Assembly (NCBI RefSeq): GCF_017114985.1
Contig: NZ_JABXKP010000057.1
Coordinates: forward strand, 1 to 40,504
DNA length: 40,504 nucleotides
Reading direction: 5' to 3'
From: Nostoc sp. JL33
GTDB taxonomy: Bacteria > Cyanobacteriota > Cyanobacteriia > Cyanobacteriales > Nostocaceae
Shown: positions 33,184 to 40,504 of the stretch, in pieces
How the letters are laid out: the number at the start of each line of letters is the position of its first letter
Position numbering within the stretch: position 1 is the first letter of the stretch
Translations under genes and position numbers: made by a program
Notes under the pieces: model-generated
Database searches by the model: none
Told to the model about the DNA's origin: nothing
Seen by the model: only the letters and a program-made list of their open reading frames with translations

Positions 33184-35289
33184 CTAAAAGTTGGCGCTTA
33201 AACCCACACGAAAAGTGAATCCAGGGCTATAGATGCGATTAACTCGTTCATATTGCTCACCGAGTAAATTTTCTAAGTAAACTGTCAGTCCTAAATTGCT
33301 AGTTAAAGGTATACGACCGCTTAAATCTAAATTCACGAAAGATGGTGCAAAATCTGTAGCCTTGTCACCAGGGTTAGCAAAAATCGATCTACGAGCGCCA
33401 CTATTGTAAGTAACATACAAGTTAGCCTGCCATCCCGCATTTTCATAACCAACACCACTTTGAAGTACAGAGTAGGGAATCAAACCTAATTGTAAACCTC
33501 TCTCTGAGCCTGTTTTTATTTGGGAATCTGTATAAGTATAGTTGAGGAAAGTTGACCAGCCCGCCGCAATTCTTAATTGCAATGCAGCCTCTAAACCATT
33601 GGTATCTACTAATCCAATGTTTGCCCATTTTCCGGCGATGACTCCCAAGCGATCGCCTATACTACTACCAAAGTAAGTAAACTGTCCAATCAGATTTTCA
33701 GAAAAATTGACATCTACTCCCGCACTCCAAGTTGAGCCAGTTTCCGGTCTTAAATCAGAATTAGGTTCCCAACCATGAACTGTATCATAAACATACAACT
33801 GATCTAACCCAGGATTGCGTTGTGCCCCTGCCCAACTTCCACGCACTGCTACTATTGGTGTGACGGCATAACGTAACCCAACACTAGGGTTGAGATAATT
33901 TCCAAAGTGGCTATCAAAGCTTTGCCTTAGCCCTAAATCTATCAGAAAGTTATCGCTAATATTCCAAGTATTGACAGCAAATAAAGCTGTATTGAACAAA
34001 CTCCTATCTTCAGTTCCGTTTTTGGCAATACTAGTAGGATTTGTACTCAAAACATCGCCGCTTAAGTCGGTGTTTTTCAAATCTAATCCCCAGCGCAATT
34101 TATTATTGGAAGTAAGTTTCCACTCATGATCTACCCTGGCTGTAAGTTGTTGCGTATCTAAAGCTCCTGTACGGTAAAATGCTCCTGTGGGGCCATAGGT
34201 ACTGAAATAATCTTGGTTATAACCAATTGAGGTTGTAAGATTAGAGCTTTCCCCATTACCTAGTCGAGTTTTCCAAGATAAGCCAATGTTTAAACCATCG
34301 TGGTCTAATCTATCTCTTTGGAGAGGAAAACCGAAATAAATTAAACCGCGACGACTGCTGAGTTTAGTAACATCTAGATTCAAAGAATTTTTCTGATCTA
34401 AATCTACTCCAATGCTACCAAAGTAGGTACTTGTAGCTGTGTCTGCATTTGATAAAAACCCTTGTTCATCACGATTTGCTGCACCTACGGGGACGCGGTA
34501 ACGGTTATCTGTAAAGAATCTTTCAAAGCTGAAGTTGTACCTGACATTATCAGATGAACCCCCATAGGTCACTTGTTGATTATTTAAACTCAATGAGCCA
34601 AATTCTGCACTAGCGCTCAATTTAGGTTTGCCATAACCTTCTTTGGTGATAATATTTACAACTCCCCCAAAGGCTGATGAACCATACAATGCGGAGGCTG
34701 TACCGCTATATAATTCCACTCGTTCAATAGCCTCTACGGGAATACTATTTAAGTCAGTTCCACCATGATAAGTGTTGACGTTATTGTTAATTGGTCTACC
34801 ATTAATCAAAAATACAGATTGATTAATTGAGGCTCCCCGATAGTATGTACCTGTGTGAGTATCTGCACCATGACCTGCATCATTGATCGCAAAACCAGGC
34901 ATTCTTTTCAAAATATCGGCTAAACTTGTAGCGCCCTGCTTTTGAATTTCTTCTTTATCAATTACGTAAGTTGGAGTAGATTGAGGTAGGTTGTCTGGTT
35001 CTCCGATCGCTTCAATGGAAATGTCTGGATCATCGCTCGGAGTTTGCTCTGTTTCTGGCTGATTCTCTGGCTTAATTTCACTGGGCGCAGATTGTTGAGT
35101 TAATAATTCGGCATTAGTGGCGGGTAGCTCGATTTCACTCAAACTCGGAATATCTAAAATGGCTTTGGTTGATTTATCAGTATTTCTCTGCTTAATTTCA
35201 GTCTCAGCAGCAAAGCTAGGAAACGCTATCAGTAAACTGGGTAAAGCAACTGTTAGCAACAAAAAATCCTTTTTCACGTTCTCTTTCAC
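33184..35289 (-). CDS. TonB-dependent outer-membrane receptor
   Basis: A 701-residue outer-membrane receptor. A signal peptide ends SFAAE (about 29). A low-complexity Glu/Pro/Ser stretch (to about 100) is followed by the plug domain: PTYVIDKEEIQKQGATSLADILKRMPGF, then the conserved GRPINNN and IERVELYSGTASALYGSSAFGGVVNI (about 185-212). The rest is a beta-barrel with alternating aromatic residues, ending in the typical FRVGLSANF with terminal Phe. The ligand could be a siderophore, cobalamin or haem; the sequence does not say. No partner ABC transporter or ligand gene is nearby. I found no Fur box or cobalamin riboswitch upstream. Confidence 0.93.
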   Translation of the reverse strand: MKENVKKDFLLLTVALPSLLIAFPSFAAETEIKQRNTDKSTKAILDIPSLSEIELPATNAELLTQQSAPSEIKPENQPETEQTPSDDPDISIEAIGEPDNLPQSTPTYVIDKEEIQKQGATSLADILKRMPGFAINDAGHGADTHTGTYYRGASINQSVFLINGRPINNNVNTYHGGTDLNSIPVEAIERVELYSGTASALYGSSAFGGVVNIITKEGYGKPKLSASAEFGSLSLNNQQVTYGGSSDNVRYNFSFERFFTDNRYRVPVGAANRDEQGFLSNADTATSTYFGSIGVDLDQKNSLNLDVTKLSSRRGLIYFGFPLQRDRLDHDGLNIGLSWKTRLGNGESSNLTTSIGYNQDYFSTYGPTGAFYRTGALDTQQLTARVDHEWKLTSNNKLRWGLDLKNTDLSGDVLSTNPTSIAKNGTEDRSLFNTALFAVNTWNISDNFLIDLGLRQSFDSHFGNYLNPSVGLRYAVTPIVAVRGSWAGAQRNPGLDQLYVYDTVHGWEPNSDLRPETGSTWSAGVDVNFSENLIGQFTYFGSSIGDRLGVIAGKWANIGLVDTNGLEAALQLRIAAGWSTFLNYTYTDSQIKTGSERGLQLGLIPYSVLQSGVGYENAGWQANLYVTYNSGARRSIFANPGDKATDFAPSFVNLDLSGRIPLTSNLGLTVYLENLLGEQYERVNRIYSPGFTFRVGLSANF

Positions 35290-35399
35290 ACCAAGTAAAA
35301 ACAGTCACTACGCTACGTAGCATTGTTGCTGTAATAGTAAAATCGTGTCAAAAGACACGCTGTCATATTTCCACAGTTGAGATGAGACTGTTGGTAAAT

Positions 35400-35504
35400 T
35401 TACTCTGGGTTAAAGCCGTTTGCTGCACGTAGCGCATCAACTAAATTTGTCAGGCGTGGGTTAGTGCGATCGCTAGCCATAACGTACTGGCTGAGGTCAA
35501 TTAG
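35400..35504 (-). pseudogene. unrecognised C-terminal gene fragment
   Basis: A minus-strand frame reads LIDLSQYVMASDRTNPRLTN and continues about 14 codons (DALRAANGFNPE) to a TAA at 35400-35402. It looks like the tail of a soluble protein, without start codon, and begins where the TnpB relic ends. I could not assign a family. Confidence 0.35.
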
Positions 35505-35848
35505 TTATACTAAATAAAAAGAATCACGTTGATCTTTCTTTTTGAAACGCGGTTGTTGCGACACTTTTTTAAAGCATCTGGCCCAAGCCTGACGAACATT
35601 TACAAGTGCTTTTTGTGGAACGTTTTTGTTAGTTTCGTAGTCCCATTAATTAGCAGGTTTGACCTCAGCAATTAAGCGCTTATGTAAGTCGATTGCTGAT
35701 GGTACTTTCTGCTTTTCATCCCAGCACTTTTGAATAATTGCGTTAGCCCAGTTATAGTATAGGCGTGTCTTGCCACTCTGGAAGCTTTCCTAAATGCTGT
35801 GACTTGCTTGTTGTTTAGAATTAGTTGAGTTTTAAAGCTGAGTAGCAT
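35505..35848 (-). pseudogene. truncated TnpB (IS200/IS605-type) relic
   Basis: From the ATG at 35848 the minus strand reads MLLSFKTQLILNNKQVTAF, ARHAY, then, after a frameshift near 35751-35760, NWANAIIQKCWDEKQK and, past an in-frame TAA at 35646-35648, WDYETNKNVPQKALVNVRQA, ending at a TAA at 35505-35507. This matches the N-terminal quarter of cyanobacterial TnpB. An extra five bases (duplicated CTATA) account for the shift. The RuvC catalytic part is missing, so no nuclease can be made. Confidence 0.8.
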
Positions 35849-35881
35849 TGGGTAGAAATTACCGAACAGCTACACAGCCCA

Positions 35882-35911
35882 AACCTCCCTTCCTAGTAAG
35901 GAAGGGAGGTT
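35882..35911. repeat. 13-bp perfect hairpin next to the TnpB relic
   Basis: AACCTCCCTTCCT (35882-35894), loop AGTA, AGGAAGGGAGGTT (35899-35911). It lies 34 bases upstream of the TnpB relic start, where IS200/IS605 elements carry subterminal hairpins, and could be the left end of the old element. Confidence 0.5.
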
Positions 35912-35998
35912 GCGTTTGCTCCTTTTAGGAAGCAGAGGAATTAGGAAAGGATAAGTTCGTTAAGCGTTGGAAAGTATTTCAACTGATGAATTTACGAA

Positions 35999-36403
35999 TT
36001 ATTTGCCATTGGTTAATACATGGATTACTCCACCTACTGCGGCACCATCAACAGCATTGCCAAGAGTATCTCTCTGATCGCCAGTAATTATGCCAGTTAC
36101 TGCGCTAGCTCCTGCACCAACTCCGACATCTTGACCAAGGTTGCGGTGACGACGATTGCGAGTGTTTCTCAGACCATTTGCACCATTGACTGCTGCGCCA
36201 GTGACACCACCTTTGACAGCATTGCCTAATACACTACCATTTCCTCTAACAGCTCCTGTTACCACATTGGTAACAGCCCCAATACCTGCATCTCTTAGTA
36301 CTTGGTCATCAGCAGCAGCCGGTTTCGCGGGAACTAAGGTGACACCAGCTAAACTTGCAGCCATCAGGCTGGGTAGAAGTGTGCGCTTTAGGATTTTATT
36401 CAT
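35999..36403 (-). CDS. exported glycine-rich (glycine-zipper-like) protein
   Basis: A 134-residue protein with a clear signal peptide (basic MNKILKR start, hydrophobic core, cleavage near PAKPAAA-DD, about 31). The mature part is made of Gly/Ala-rich repeats (GAVTNVVTGAVRG, GNAVKGGVTGAAVNG, GNAVDGAAVGGVIHV) separated by a basic patch (RNTRNRRHRN). This resembles glycine-zipper proteins that associate with membranes. The function is unknown. It is common for such proteins in cyanobacteria to be stress-related, but nothing here shows it. Confidence 0.75.
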   Translation of the reverse strand: MNKILKRTLLPSLMAASLAGVTLVPAKPAAADDQVLRDAGIGAVTNVVTGAVRGNGSVLGNAVKGGVTGAAVNGANGLRNTRNRRHRNLGQDVGVGAGASAVTGIITGDQRDTLGNAVDGAAVGGVIHVLTNGK

Positions 36404-36822
36404 TGTGTGTTACCTTCTCAAAACATCAAACAATTGGCTAAAAACCAAAGTCGCTCGATTCGGATAAAATCTGATTTTTTATCTGAACAACAGCAACTAT
36501 TTATTGTTCGAGAACATATATATTATGGCATTTGCAAATTCATAACTGTATCTACTGAAAGCATGAATATAAAGTCAGCCCAGAGAAGCCCTTACTAATT
36601 TATTATGCAATATTGGAGATTACCTATTGACAAAGTAACTTAAATATGCAGTAAATATTTTTAGAGGTGTAAGTGGCATTTTTTGATTACAGCAAGGGAT
36701 TTATGATTAGAAATAGCGTAGTGTTTACCCTATCTATCTAAAGGTAGTTGCCAAATTGAATTCTCTTAGTTAAGTAGCCAAGCGGTGCGTCACCGAATAG
36801 CCCGTCGTAGACATTGCTCCCA
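36404..36822. other. gene-free AT-rich gap
   Basis: No gene is seen. The first 100 bases should hold the promoter of the glycine-rich protein gene. Near 36775-36815 is the dispersed unit GCCCGTCGTAGACATTG, also found upstream of the toxin-antitoxin pair. Confidence 0.5.
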
Positions 36823-36951
36823 TCCTGTTTGTTGCAAATTACTCTGATTATCCCACCAGCGCAGCCAGGGTAATTCTAGATTCTAATAGCGGCCTTGCCA
36901 AATTCCTAATTCTACACCCATCGGTTCAGTAGCTGCGTATGATCCGGTAGG
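36823..36951 (-). pseudogene. Uma2-family endonuclease C-terminal relic
   Basis: On the minus strand 43 codons read PTGSYAATEPMGVELGIWQG, then RY, a TAG stop, and NLELPWLRWWDNQSN. The pairing of LGIWQGRY with ELPWLRWWD is typical of the C-terminal end of cyanobacterial Uma2 (PD-(D/E)xK superfamily) proteins. The catalytic part is missing and a stop interrupts the frame, so it is a remnant. Confidence 0.65.
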
Positions 36952-37082
36952 GTTGATTCAATGCCTAAAGGTGTTTGTGCTGAGTTCATGGGAACTATCC
37001 ATAATAAAGATATTTTAAGAATCTGTTTACACATAGTGGGTAGTTTAGTGCATAAAATAAGCGATAAATCGCTTACTACGAG

Positions 37083-37322
37083 CTATACAATGTGTGGTAT
37101 TTCTTTGAGCGAATAACAATCACAAATATCTAGTTCCTGTAGATTTACAAAATTGCCAATACTATCAGGTAAATATTCCACGTCGTAGCAATCGTAAATC
37201 TGAAGTTTTATTAATTTAGGTTGATAAGTAATAAATTTTTCAAGTTCTTCTAGAGTGTATGCAGTGGGAATATAAGTCATATAGATCAGTAAATAATCAT
37301 TAATAGTTAGCTTAAAATTCAC
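37083..37322 (-). CDS. short leucine-rich-repeat protein or fragment
   Basis: A 79-residue protein with two leucine-rich-repeat-like units: LIKLQIYDCYDVEYLPDSIG (about 37-56) and NLQELDICDCYSLKEIPHIV at the C-terminus. The protein stops in the middle of what would be a continuing repeat array, so it is probably the surviving end of a longer gene. The N-terminal 30 residues (MNFKLTINDYLLIYMTYIPTA) are also LRR-protein-like. It lies 18 bases downstream of the vapC stop on the same strand. Confidence 0.55.
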   Translation of the reverse strand: MNFKLTINDYLLIYMTYIPTAYTLEELEKFITYQPKLIKLQIYDCYDVEYLPDSIGNFVNLQELDICDCYSLKEIPHIV

Positions 37323-37340
37323 TTGCCGAAGCTCTTATTT

Positions 37341-37751
37341 CTAAGAATCTGTTGATAGCCAATTCTCCAAGCTTAGTCCTTCAACTCCTAGCAAGTCAGA
37401 GTCATTAGAAACCAGAGTTAAGCCGCGTGCGATCGCTGTCGCTGCTATCAATATATCTGCCTCTTGTATCGGTGTACCTTTTCGTTTTAAATAAGCATGG
37501 ATTTCACAAGCTGTTTCTATAACTTCTAAGTTATCTAAAAATAAAACTCTATAAATTCGAGAAAATTCATTTAAATCAGATATCTGTCTGGTAGCGTTTG
37601 CATAAAGCAATCCTCTTTTTGATTCAAAATAGGTTATACAACTTATAAATACATCTTCCCCGATAAAACGCACCTCCTCTAGCTTATTATTTATCTTTTG
37701 ATTCTTCTTCAAAATAGCCGTTAATATATTCGTGTCGAGAAGATAACCCAT
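37341..37751 (-). CDS. vapC: PIN-domain toxin, VapC-type
   Basis: A 136-residue PIN ribonuclease. The acidic metal-binding residues are in place: D6 (YLLDTNIL), E43 (TYFESKRG), D99 (QEADILIAATA) and D117 (SNDSDLL). VapC toxins cut RNA, often tRNA, and are held inactive by a cognate antitoxin encoded just upstream. Here the upstream gene starts at 38048 and ends three bases before this start codon, implying coupled translation. An almost identical copy of its 3' region (47 bases, three mismatches) is found upstream of the antitoxin gene. Confidence 0.9.
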   Translation of the reverse strand: MGYLLDTNILTAILKKNQKINNKLEEVRFIGEDVFISCITYFESKRGLLYANATRQISDLNEFSRIYRVLFLDNLEVIETACEIHAYLKRKGTPIQEADILIAATAIARGLTLVSNDSDLLGVEGLSLENWLSTDS

Positions 37752-37754
37752 TTG

Positions 37755-38048
37755 CTATCTCCTTTCTACTGCTGCATCAAACATCTCTATTTGCTCTGCT
37801 GTTAAATCATTTAATGTCCCAGAAACTGCCTCTATTACTAAAATACTATCAATTCTGTCTGTCAATTCTCCATCAGAAAGAGCATTTATAAATTCTGGTG
37901 AAAACTTATCCAATAAATTAACTAAATGTTGAATAATTTCTGGTTTATCTAATCTTTCCTGATAGAGACTATTACCTAGAATCAAGTTATCGACAATTTT
38001 TGATATACGTGCGATCGCTATATCTCTTTTTCGCACAACTTCCTGCAT
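37755..38048 (-). CDS. probable antitoxin of the VapC-type toxin
   Basis: A 97-residue, acidic, helical protein (MQEVVRKRDIAIARISKIV, then LDKFSPEFINALSDGELTD and an ending FDAAVERR). It has no recognised DNA-binding fold, so its role is inferred from position: it ends three bases before the toxin gene. I chose the ATG at 38048 because a perfect GGAGGT ribosome site lies seven bases upstream; an ATG at 38102 would add residues encoded by the tail of the vapC relic. Unlike usual VapB proteins it lacks an obvious ribbon-helix-helix or AbrB start. Confidence 0.65.
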   Translation of the reverse strand: MQEVVRKRDIAIARISKIVDNLILGNSLYQERLDKPEIIQHLVNLLDKFSPEFINALSDGELTDRIDSILVIEAVSGTLNDLTAEQIEMFDAAVERR

Positions 38049-38077
38049 AAAGACCTCCAAATTTGGGATTAAATATA

Positions 38078-38182
38078 TTATATTTCTGATATTAACACCC
38101 AATTTTCTAAATTAATCCCCTGCACTCTGAACAAATCAGAGTCATTGGAAACCAGAGTTAATCCGCGTGCGATCGCTGTATT
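38078..38182 (-). pseudogene. duplicated 3' end of a vapC gene
   Basis: The minus strand reads TAIARGLTLVSNDSDLFRVQ, then GINLENWVLISEI and a TAA at 38078-38080, the C-terminal third of a PIN toxin. The part TAIARGLTLVSNDSDL matches the intact toxin residue for residue. There is no start or N-terminal part. It ends 30 bases before the antitoxin start. Confidence 0.8.
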
Positions 38183-38282
38183 TGGTCTTGTAGACTGATG
38201 ATAAATATATTCAGTTGGATTTCTGTTTATCCACAATAGTCAAACACCTGGCTATTTCCAATTGCCAGGTGTAAAATGTAAA

Positions 38283-39674
38283 CTAAAACTCCGCACTTTG
38301 CGGTGTACGCGGAAACGGAATCACATCACGAATATTTCCCATACCCGTTATAAATTGCACGAGTCGCTCAAAACCCAAGCCAAAACCAGCATGGGGGACA
38401 GTACCATAACGACGCAAATCAAGATACCACCACAAGTCTTCTGGGTTTAATCCTTGCGCTAACACGCGGCGTTCTAAAACTTCCAAGCGTTCTTCTCGCT
38501 GCGAACCGCCAACAATTTCGCCAATTTTCGGTGCGAGAATATCCATTGCACGGACGGTTTTTTCATCGTCGTTTAAGCGCATATAAAAAGCTTTGATTTG
38601 CGCTGGATAATCTGTAACGATCGCAGGCTTTTTAAATAATTGTTCAGCTAGATAGCGTTCGTGTTCTGATTGTAAATCTAAACCCCAACTCACAGGATAT
38701 TCAAATTTAACATCAGCTTTTTCTAAAAGTTTGATCGCTTCTGTATAAGTTAACCGCTCAAACTGATTATTAATAATATTTTCGGCTGTTGCTAACACAG
38801 ATTTATCAATGCGTTCATTGAAAAATTCCATGTCTTCTGGGCAAGTTTCCAACACATATTTAAAAATGTGTTTGAGAAACGCCTCAGCTAAATCCATATC
38901 GCCTTCTAAGTCACAAAAAGCCATTTCTGGCTCAACCATCCAAAATTCTGCTAAGTGGCGGGAAGTGTTGGAATTTTCTGCACGGAAGGTAGGGCCAAAG
39001 GTGTAGACGTTAGAAAACGCCATCGCCATAACTTCCGCTTCCAACTGGCCGCTAACTGTTAAATATGTGGGTTTAGCAAAAAAGTCTTGGCTGTAATCTA
39101 CTGCTTGGTTTTCTGTGCGCGGAATATTCTTTAAATCTAAACTGGTAACACTAAAAAGTTCACCTGCACCTTCGCAGTCGCTAGCAGTGATAATAGGTGT
39201 ATGTACCCATAAAAAGCCTCTTTCGTGGAAGAATTGGTGAATTGCTGTCGAACAAGCATTTCTGACGCGGAAAACTGCACCAAAAGAATTGGTGCGCGAT
39301 CGCAAATGTCCAATGGTTCGCAGAAATTCAAAAGAATGCCGTTTCTTTTGCAGAGGATATGTATCGGGATCAGCTTCCCCGTAAACTTTCACTGTCTCGG
39401 CTTTCAACTCAATTCGCTGTCCTTTACCAAGAGAAGCCACTAATACCCCTGTCACCTCGACAGCAGCACCTGTATTCAGTTTTTTCAATGTAGCTTCGTA
39501 ATCTGGCAAATCCTGATTAATAACGACTTGCAAATTAGCTAGTGATGAGCCGTCATTGACTTCAATAAAAGCAAACCCTTTGGAATCGCGTTTAGTCCGC
39601 ACCCAGCCTTGCACTTGGAGGGACTCATCAGGTTGACCACTTCGCAATATTTCTGCAATCCGTCGATTTACCAT
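38283..39674 (-). CDS. asnS: asparaginyl-tRNA synthetase
   Basis: A 463-residue class II aminoacyl-tRNA synthetase. The N-terminal OB-fold anticodon-binding domain has [20 protein letters not shown] (about 21-40). The catalytic domain shows motif 1 ([18 protein letters not shown]), motif 2 ([20 protein letters not shown], near 228-247) and motif 3 ([13 protein letters not shown], about 435-447). The asparagine-type motif-2 and the family length separate it from aspartyl-tRNA synthetases. It joins Asn to its tRNA in the cytoplasm. The start is the ATG at 39674 ([10 protein letters not shown]). Essential housekeeping gene with no operon partner in the window. Confidence 0.96.
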   Translation of the reverse strand: MVNRRIAEILRSGQPDESLQVQGWVRTKRDSKGFAFIEVNDGSSLANLQVVINQDLPDYEATLKKLNTGAAVEVTGVLVASLGKGQRIELKAETVKVYGEADPDTYPLQKKRHSFEFLRTIGHLRSRTNSFGAVFRVRNACSTAIHQFFHERGFLWVHTPIITASDCEGAGELFSVTSLDLKNIPRTENQAVDYSQDFFAKPTYLTVSGQLEAEVMAMAFSNVYTFGPTFRAENSNTSRHLAEFWMVEPEMAFCDLEGDMDLAEAFLKHIFKYVLETCPEDMEFFNERIDKSVLATAENIINNQFERLTYTEAIKLLEKADVKFEYPVSWGLDLQSEHERYLAEQLFKKPAIVTDYPAQIKAFYMRLNDDEKTVRAMDILAPKIGEIVGGSQREERLEVLERRVLAQGLNPEDLWWYLDLRRYGTVPHAGFGLGFERLVQFITGMGNIRDVIPFPRTPQSAEF

Positions 39675-39769
39675 ATTTTACAACTTGTATTTAGTCAACG
39701 TAAGGAGTACAGATATTAAAGAATGTTAATCATTTAACCCAATCCAAAATCTAAAATCCAAAATTGGGA

Positions 39770-40132
39770 TTATCCAGCACAAGACTTTAATATCCAGCCT
39801 ATGATAACGCCCATTCCACCAAAGCGGACGGCTTGCCAGAAAGGTTTTTTGAGGCTACGCCAAGAAAATAACTGGCTTTCTAAGTTTAGTTCTAGCATTT
39901 CCAACTGCTGTTGAATTTGCCGTAACTCTGCTTTGATTTCTGGTGTCTGAGATTTATTGTGCTTGAGTTGATCCCGACGCTGTTGCCATTGTGCCTGTTG
40001 TTGGCGATCGCTTTGCACTTGATCATAACGTTCTTTTAAGGACAGGAGCGATCGCTCTACTTCCTCTAATTCTTGCCCAAAATCTGGTTCTGGATTTTCC
40101 CCTGGCGGTTGTGATTGTTTAGACGGCTTCAT
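39770..40132 (-). CDS. small coiled-coil protein with C-terminal membrane anchor
   Basis: A 120-residue hypothetical protein. The N-terminus is Pro/Glu-rich (QSQPPGENPEPDFG); residues about 20-90 form an uninterrupted charged coiled coil (LKERYDQVQSDRQQQAQWQQ); the C-terminal 20 residues (FGGMGVIIGWILKSCAG) are a single hydrophobic segment, so it is probably tail-anchored. It is conserved in appearance among cyanobacteria, but I know no function. It is divergent from the next gene, with only 44 bases between their start codons. Confidence 0.65.
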   Translation of the reverse strand: MKPSKQSQPPGENPEPDFGQELEEVERSLLSLKERYDQVQSDRQQQAQWQQRRDQLKHNKSQTPEIKAELRQIQQQLEMLELNLESQLFSWRSLKKPFWQAVRFGGMGVIIGWILKSCAG

Positions 40133-40176
40133 TTACAAGTAGTAAAGTAGAAGTAAATGCAAATGTACCAATAGTC

Positions 40177-40452
40177 ATGTCTCAATCTACCCAGCTGCCT
40201 AAAACCAGTCAACTGAATGAACTTAGTACTCTGGAACTAGCTCAAGCCCTCATGGAAAGGCTGACCATTTCCCCTAACGATTGGCATCGCCTCAAGTCTA
40301 ACCGCAATTCCCGCGCTAATGAACAAGTGGCAGCAGCTCTTGTGTATCTTTTAAAGAATCAGCCACAAGAAGCTCAAGCTAGATTAGAACAAGCAGTTGG
40401 TTGGTTAGATAAGTCTATTTCTGCCCCTCCCTGTCCGTCTCATGGAAAATAG
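40177..40452 (+). CDS. small conserved cyanobacterial protein
   Basis: A 91-residue protein with a helical composition: LSTLELAQALMERLTISPND (about 16-35), then NEQVAAALVYLLKNQPQEAQ and RLEQAVGWLDKSI. I think it belongs to a small cyanobacterial family of unknown function (possibly the DUF6439 type, not verified). It is likely soluble. The TAG stop is formed by the first bases of the heptamer repeat that follows, so the last residues may vary between strains. Confidence 0.65.
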   Translation: MSQSTQLPKTSQLNELSTLELAQALMERLTISPNDWHRLKSNRNSRANEQVAAALVYLLKNQPQEAQARLEQAVGWLDKSISAPPCPSHGK

Positions 40453-40504
40453 GGAGTAGGGAGTAGGGAGTAGGGAGTAGGGAGTAGGGAGTAGGGAGTA
40501 GGGA
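40451..40504. repeat. GGGAGTA heptamer tandem repeat
   Basis: About seven and a half copies of the seven-base unit AGGGAGT run to the edge of the window. Seven-base short tandem repeats of this kind are characteristic of heterocyst-forming cyanobacteria. Its full length cannot be seen. Confidence 0.9.

Noticed and set aside
35290..35520. Possible cobalamin riboswitch or Fur box before the TonB-dependent receptor
   Set aside because: No conserved B12-box sequence and no Fur-like palindrome could be found by eye.

Overview
The window looks like chromosome from a filamentous, heterocyst-type cyanobacterium close to Nostoc or Anabaena. Signs of this are the many HIP1 octamers (GCGATCGC) in genes and gaps, seven-base tandem repeats (GGGAGTA, TGACTCC, TTTTAGA), abundant short dispersed palindromic repeats of the GCGATGCCTACGGCGGGC type, a small Mo-dependent nitrogenase C-terminal-domain protein, and an arsenosugar gene set. 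Genes lie on both strands with long repeat-filled gaps. I saw no rRNA, tRNA, CRISPR array or prophage. This is a reading by eye; no database search was run.

Layout: 0.2-2.6 kb radC and a convergent multi-pass membrane protein. 2.9-5.2 kb a decayed DUF389 membrane-protein gene followed by a CPA1-type cation/proton antiporter. 5.3-9.8 kb, minus strand: a DUF3124 lipoprotein, a TrkA-like NAD-binding protein and a 999-residue transporter/HEAT-repeat protein. 10.2-10.8 kb infC with a clear terminator. 11.5-16.3 kb a small gene interrupted by one stop codon, a TPR module, a palindromic element, an alpha/beta hydrolase, a BON protein, ilvN and a small HMA-like protein. 16.3-17.0 kb a nest of inverted-repeat elements, one with a perfect 10-bp target duplication. 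17.1-20.3 kb a quinone-oxidoreductase-like gene and a large pentapeptide-repeat membrane protein, 10 bases apart.

20.5-23.8 kb is the most distinctive accessory stretch. A Phd/YefM-RelE type toxin-antitoxin pair sits behind a palindromic operator. It is followed by a tight two-gene operon encoding a winged-helix-like protein and a 582-residue protein that appears to combine an ORC/Cdc6-like P-loop ATPase, a PD-(D/E)xK nuclease-like motif, a Pro/Thr linker and a C-terminal helix-hairpin-helix. I do not recognise this as a named system; it is the best candidate for an undescribed defence or DNA-processing module.

24.2-28.2 kb, minus strand, is an arsenic group: a response regulator, arsM, a Pit-type phosphate permease and arsS. 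Together they could take up arsenate/phosphate and convert arsenic to methylated arsenosugars. 28.4-33 kb holds small metabolic and hypothetical genes (nitrogenase-like domain, methyltransferase, GNAT, GIY-YIG). 33.2-35.3 kb is a TonB-dependent receptor. 35.4-38.2 kb is a graveyard of fragments (TnpB, Uma2, leucine-rich repeat, a duplicated VapC tail) around one intact VapC-type toxin with its probable antitoxin. 38.3-40.5 kb carries asnS and two small cyanobacterial proteins, and ends in a heptamer tandem repeat.
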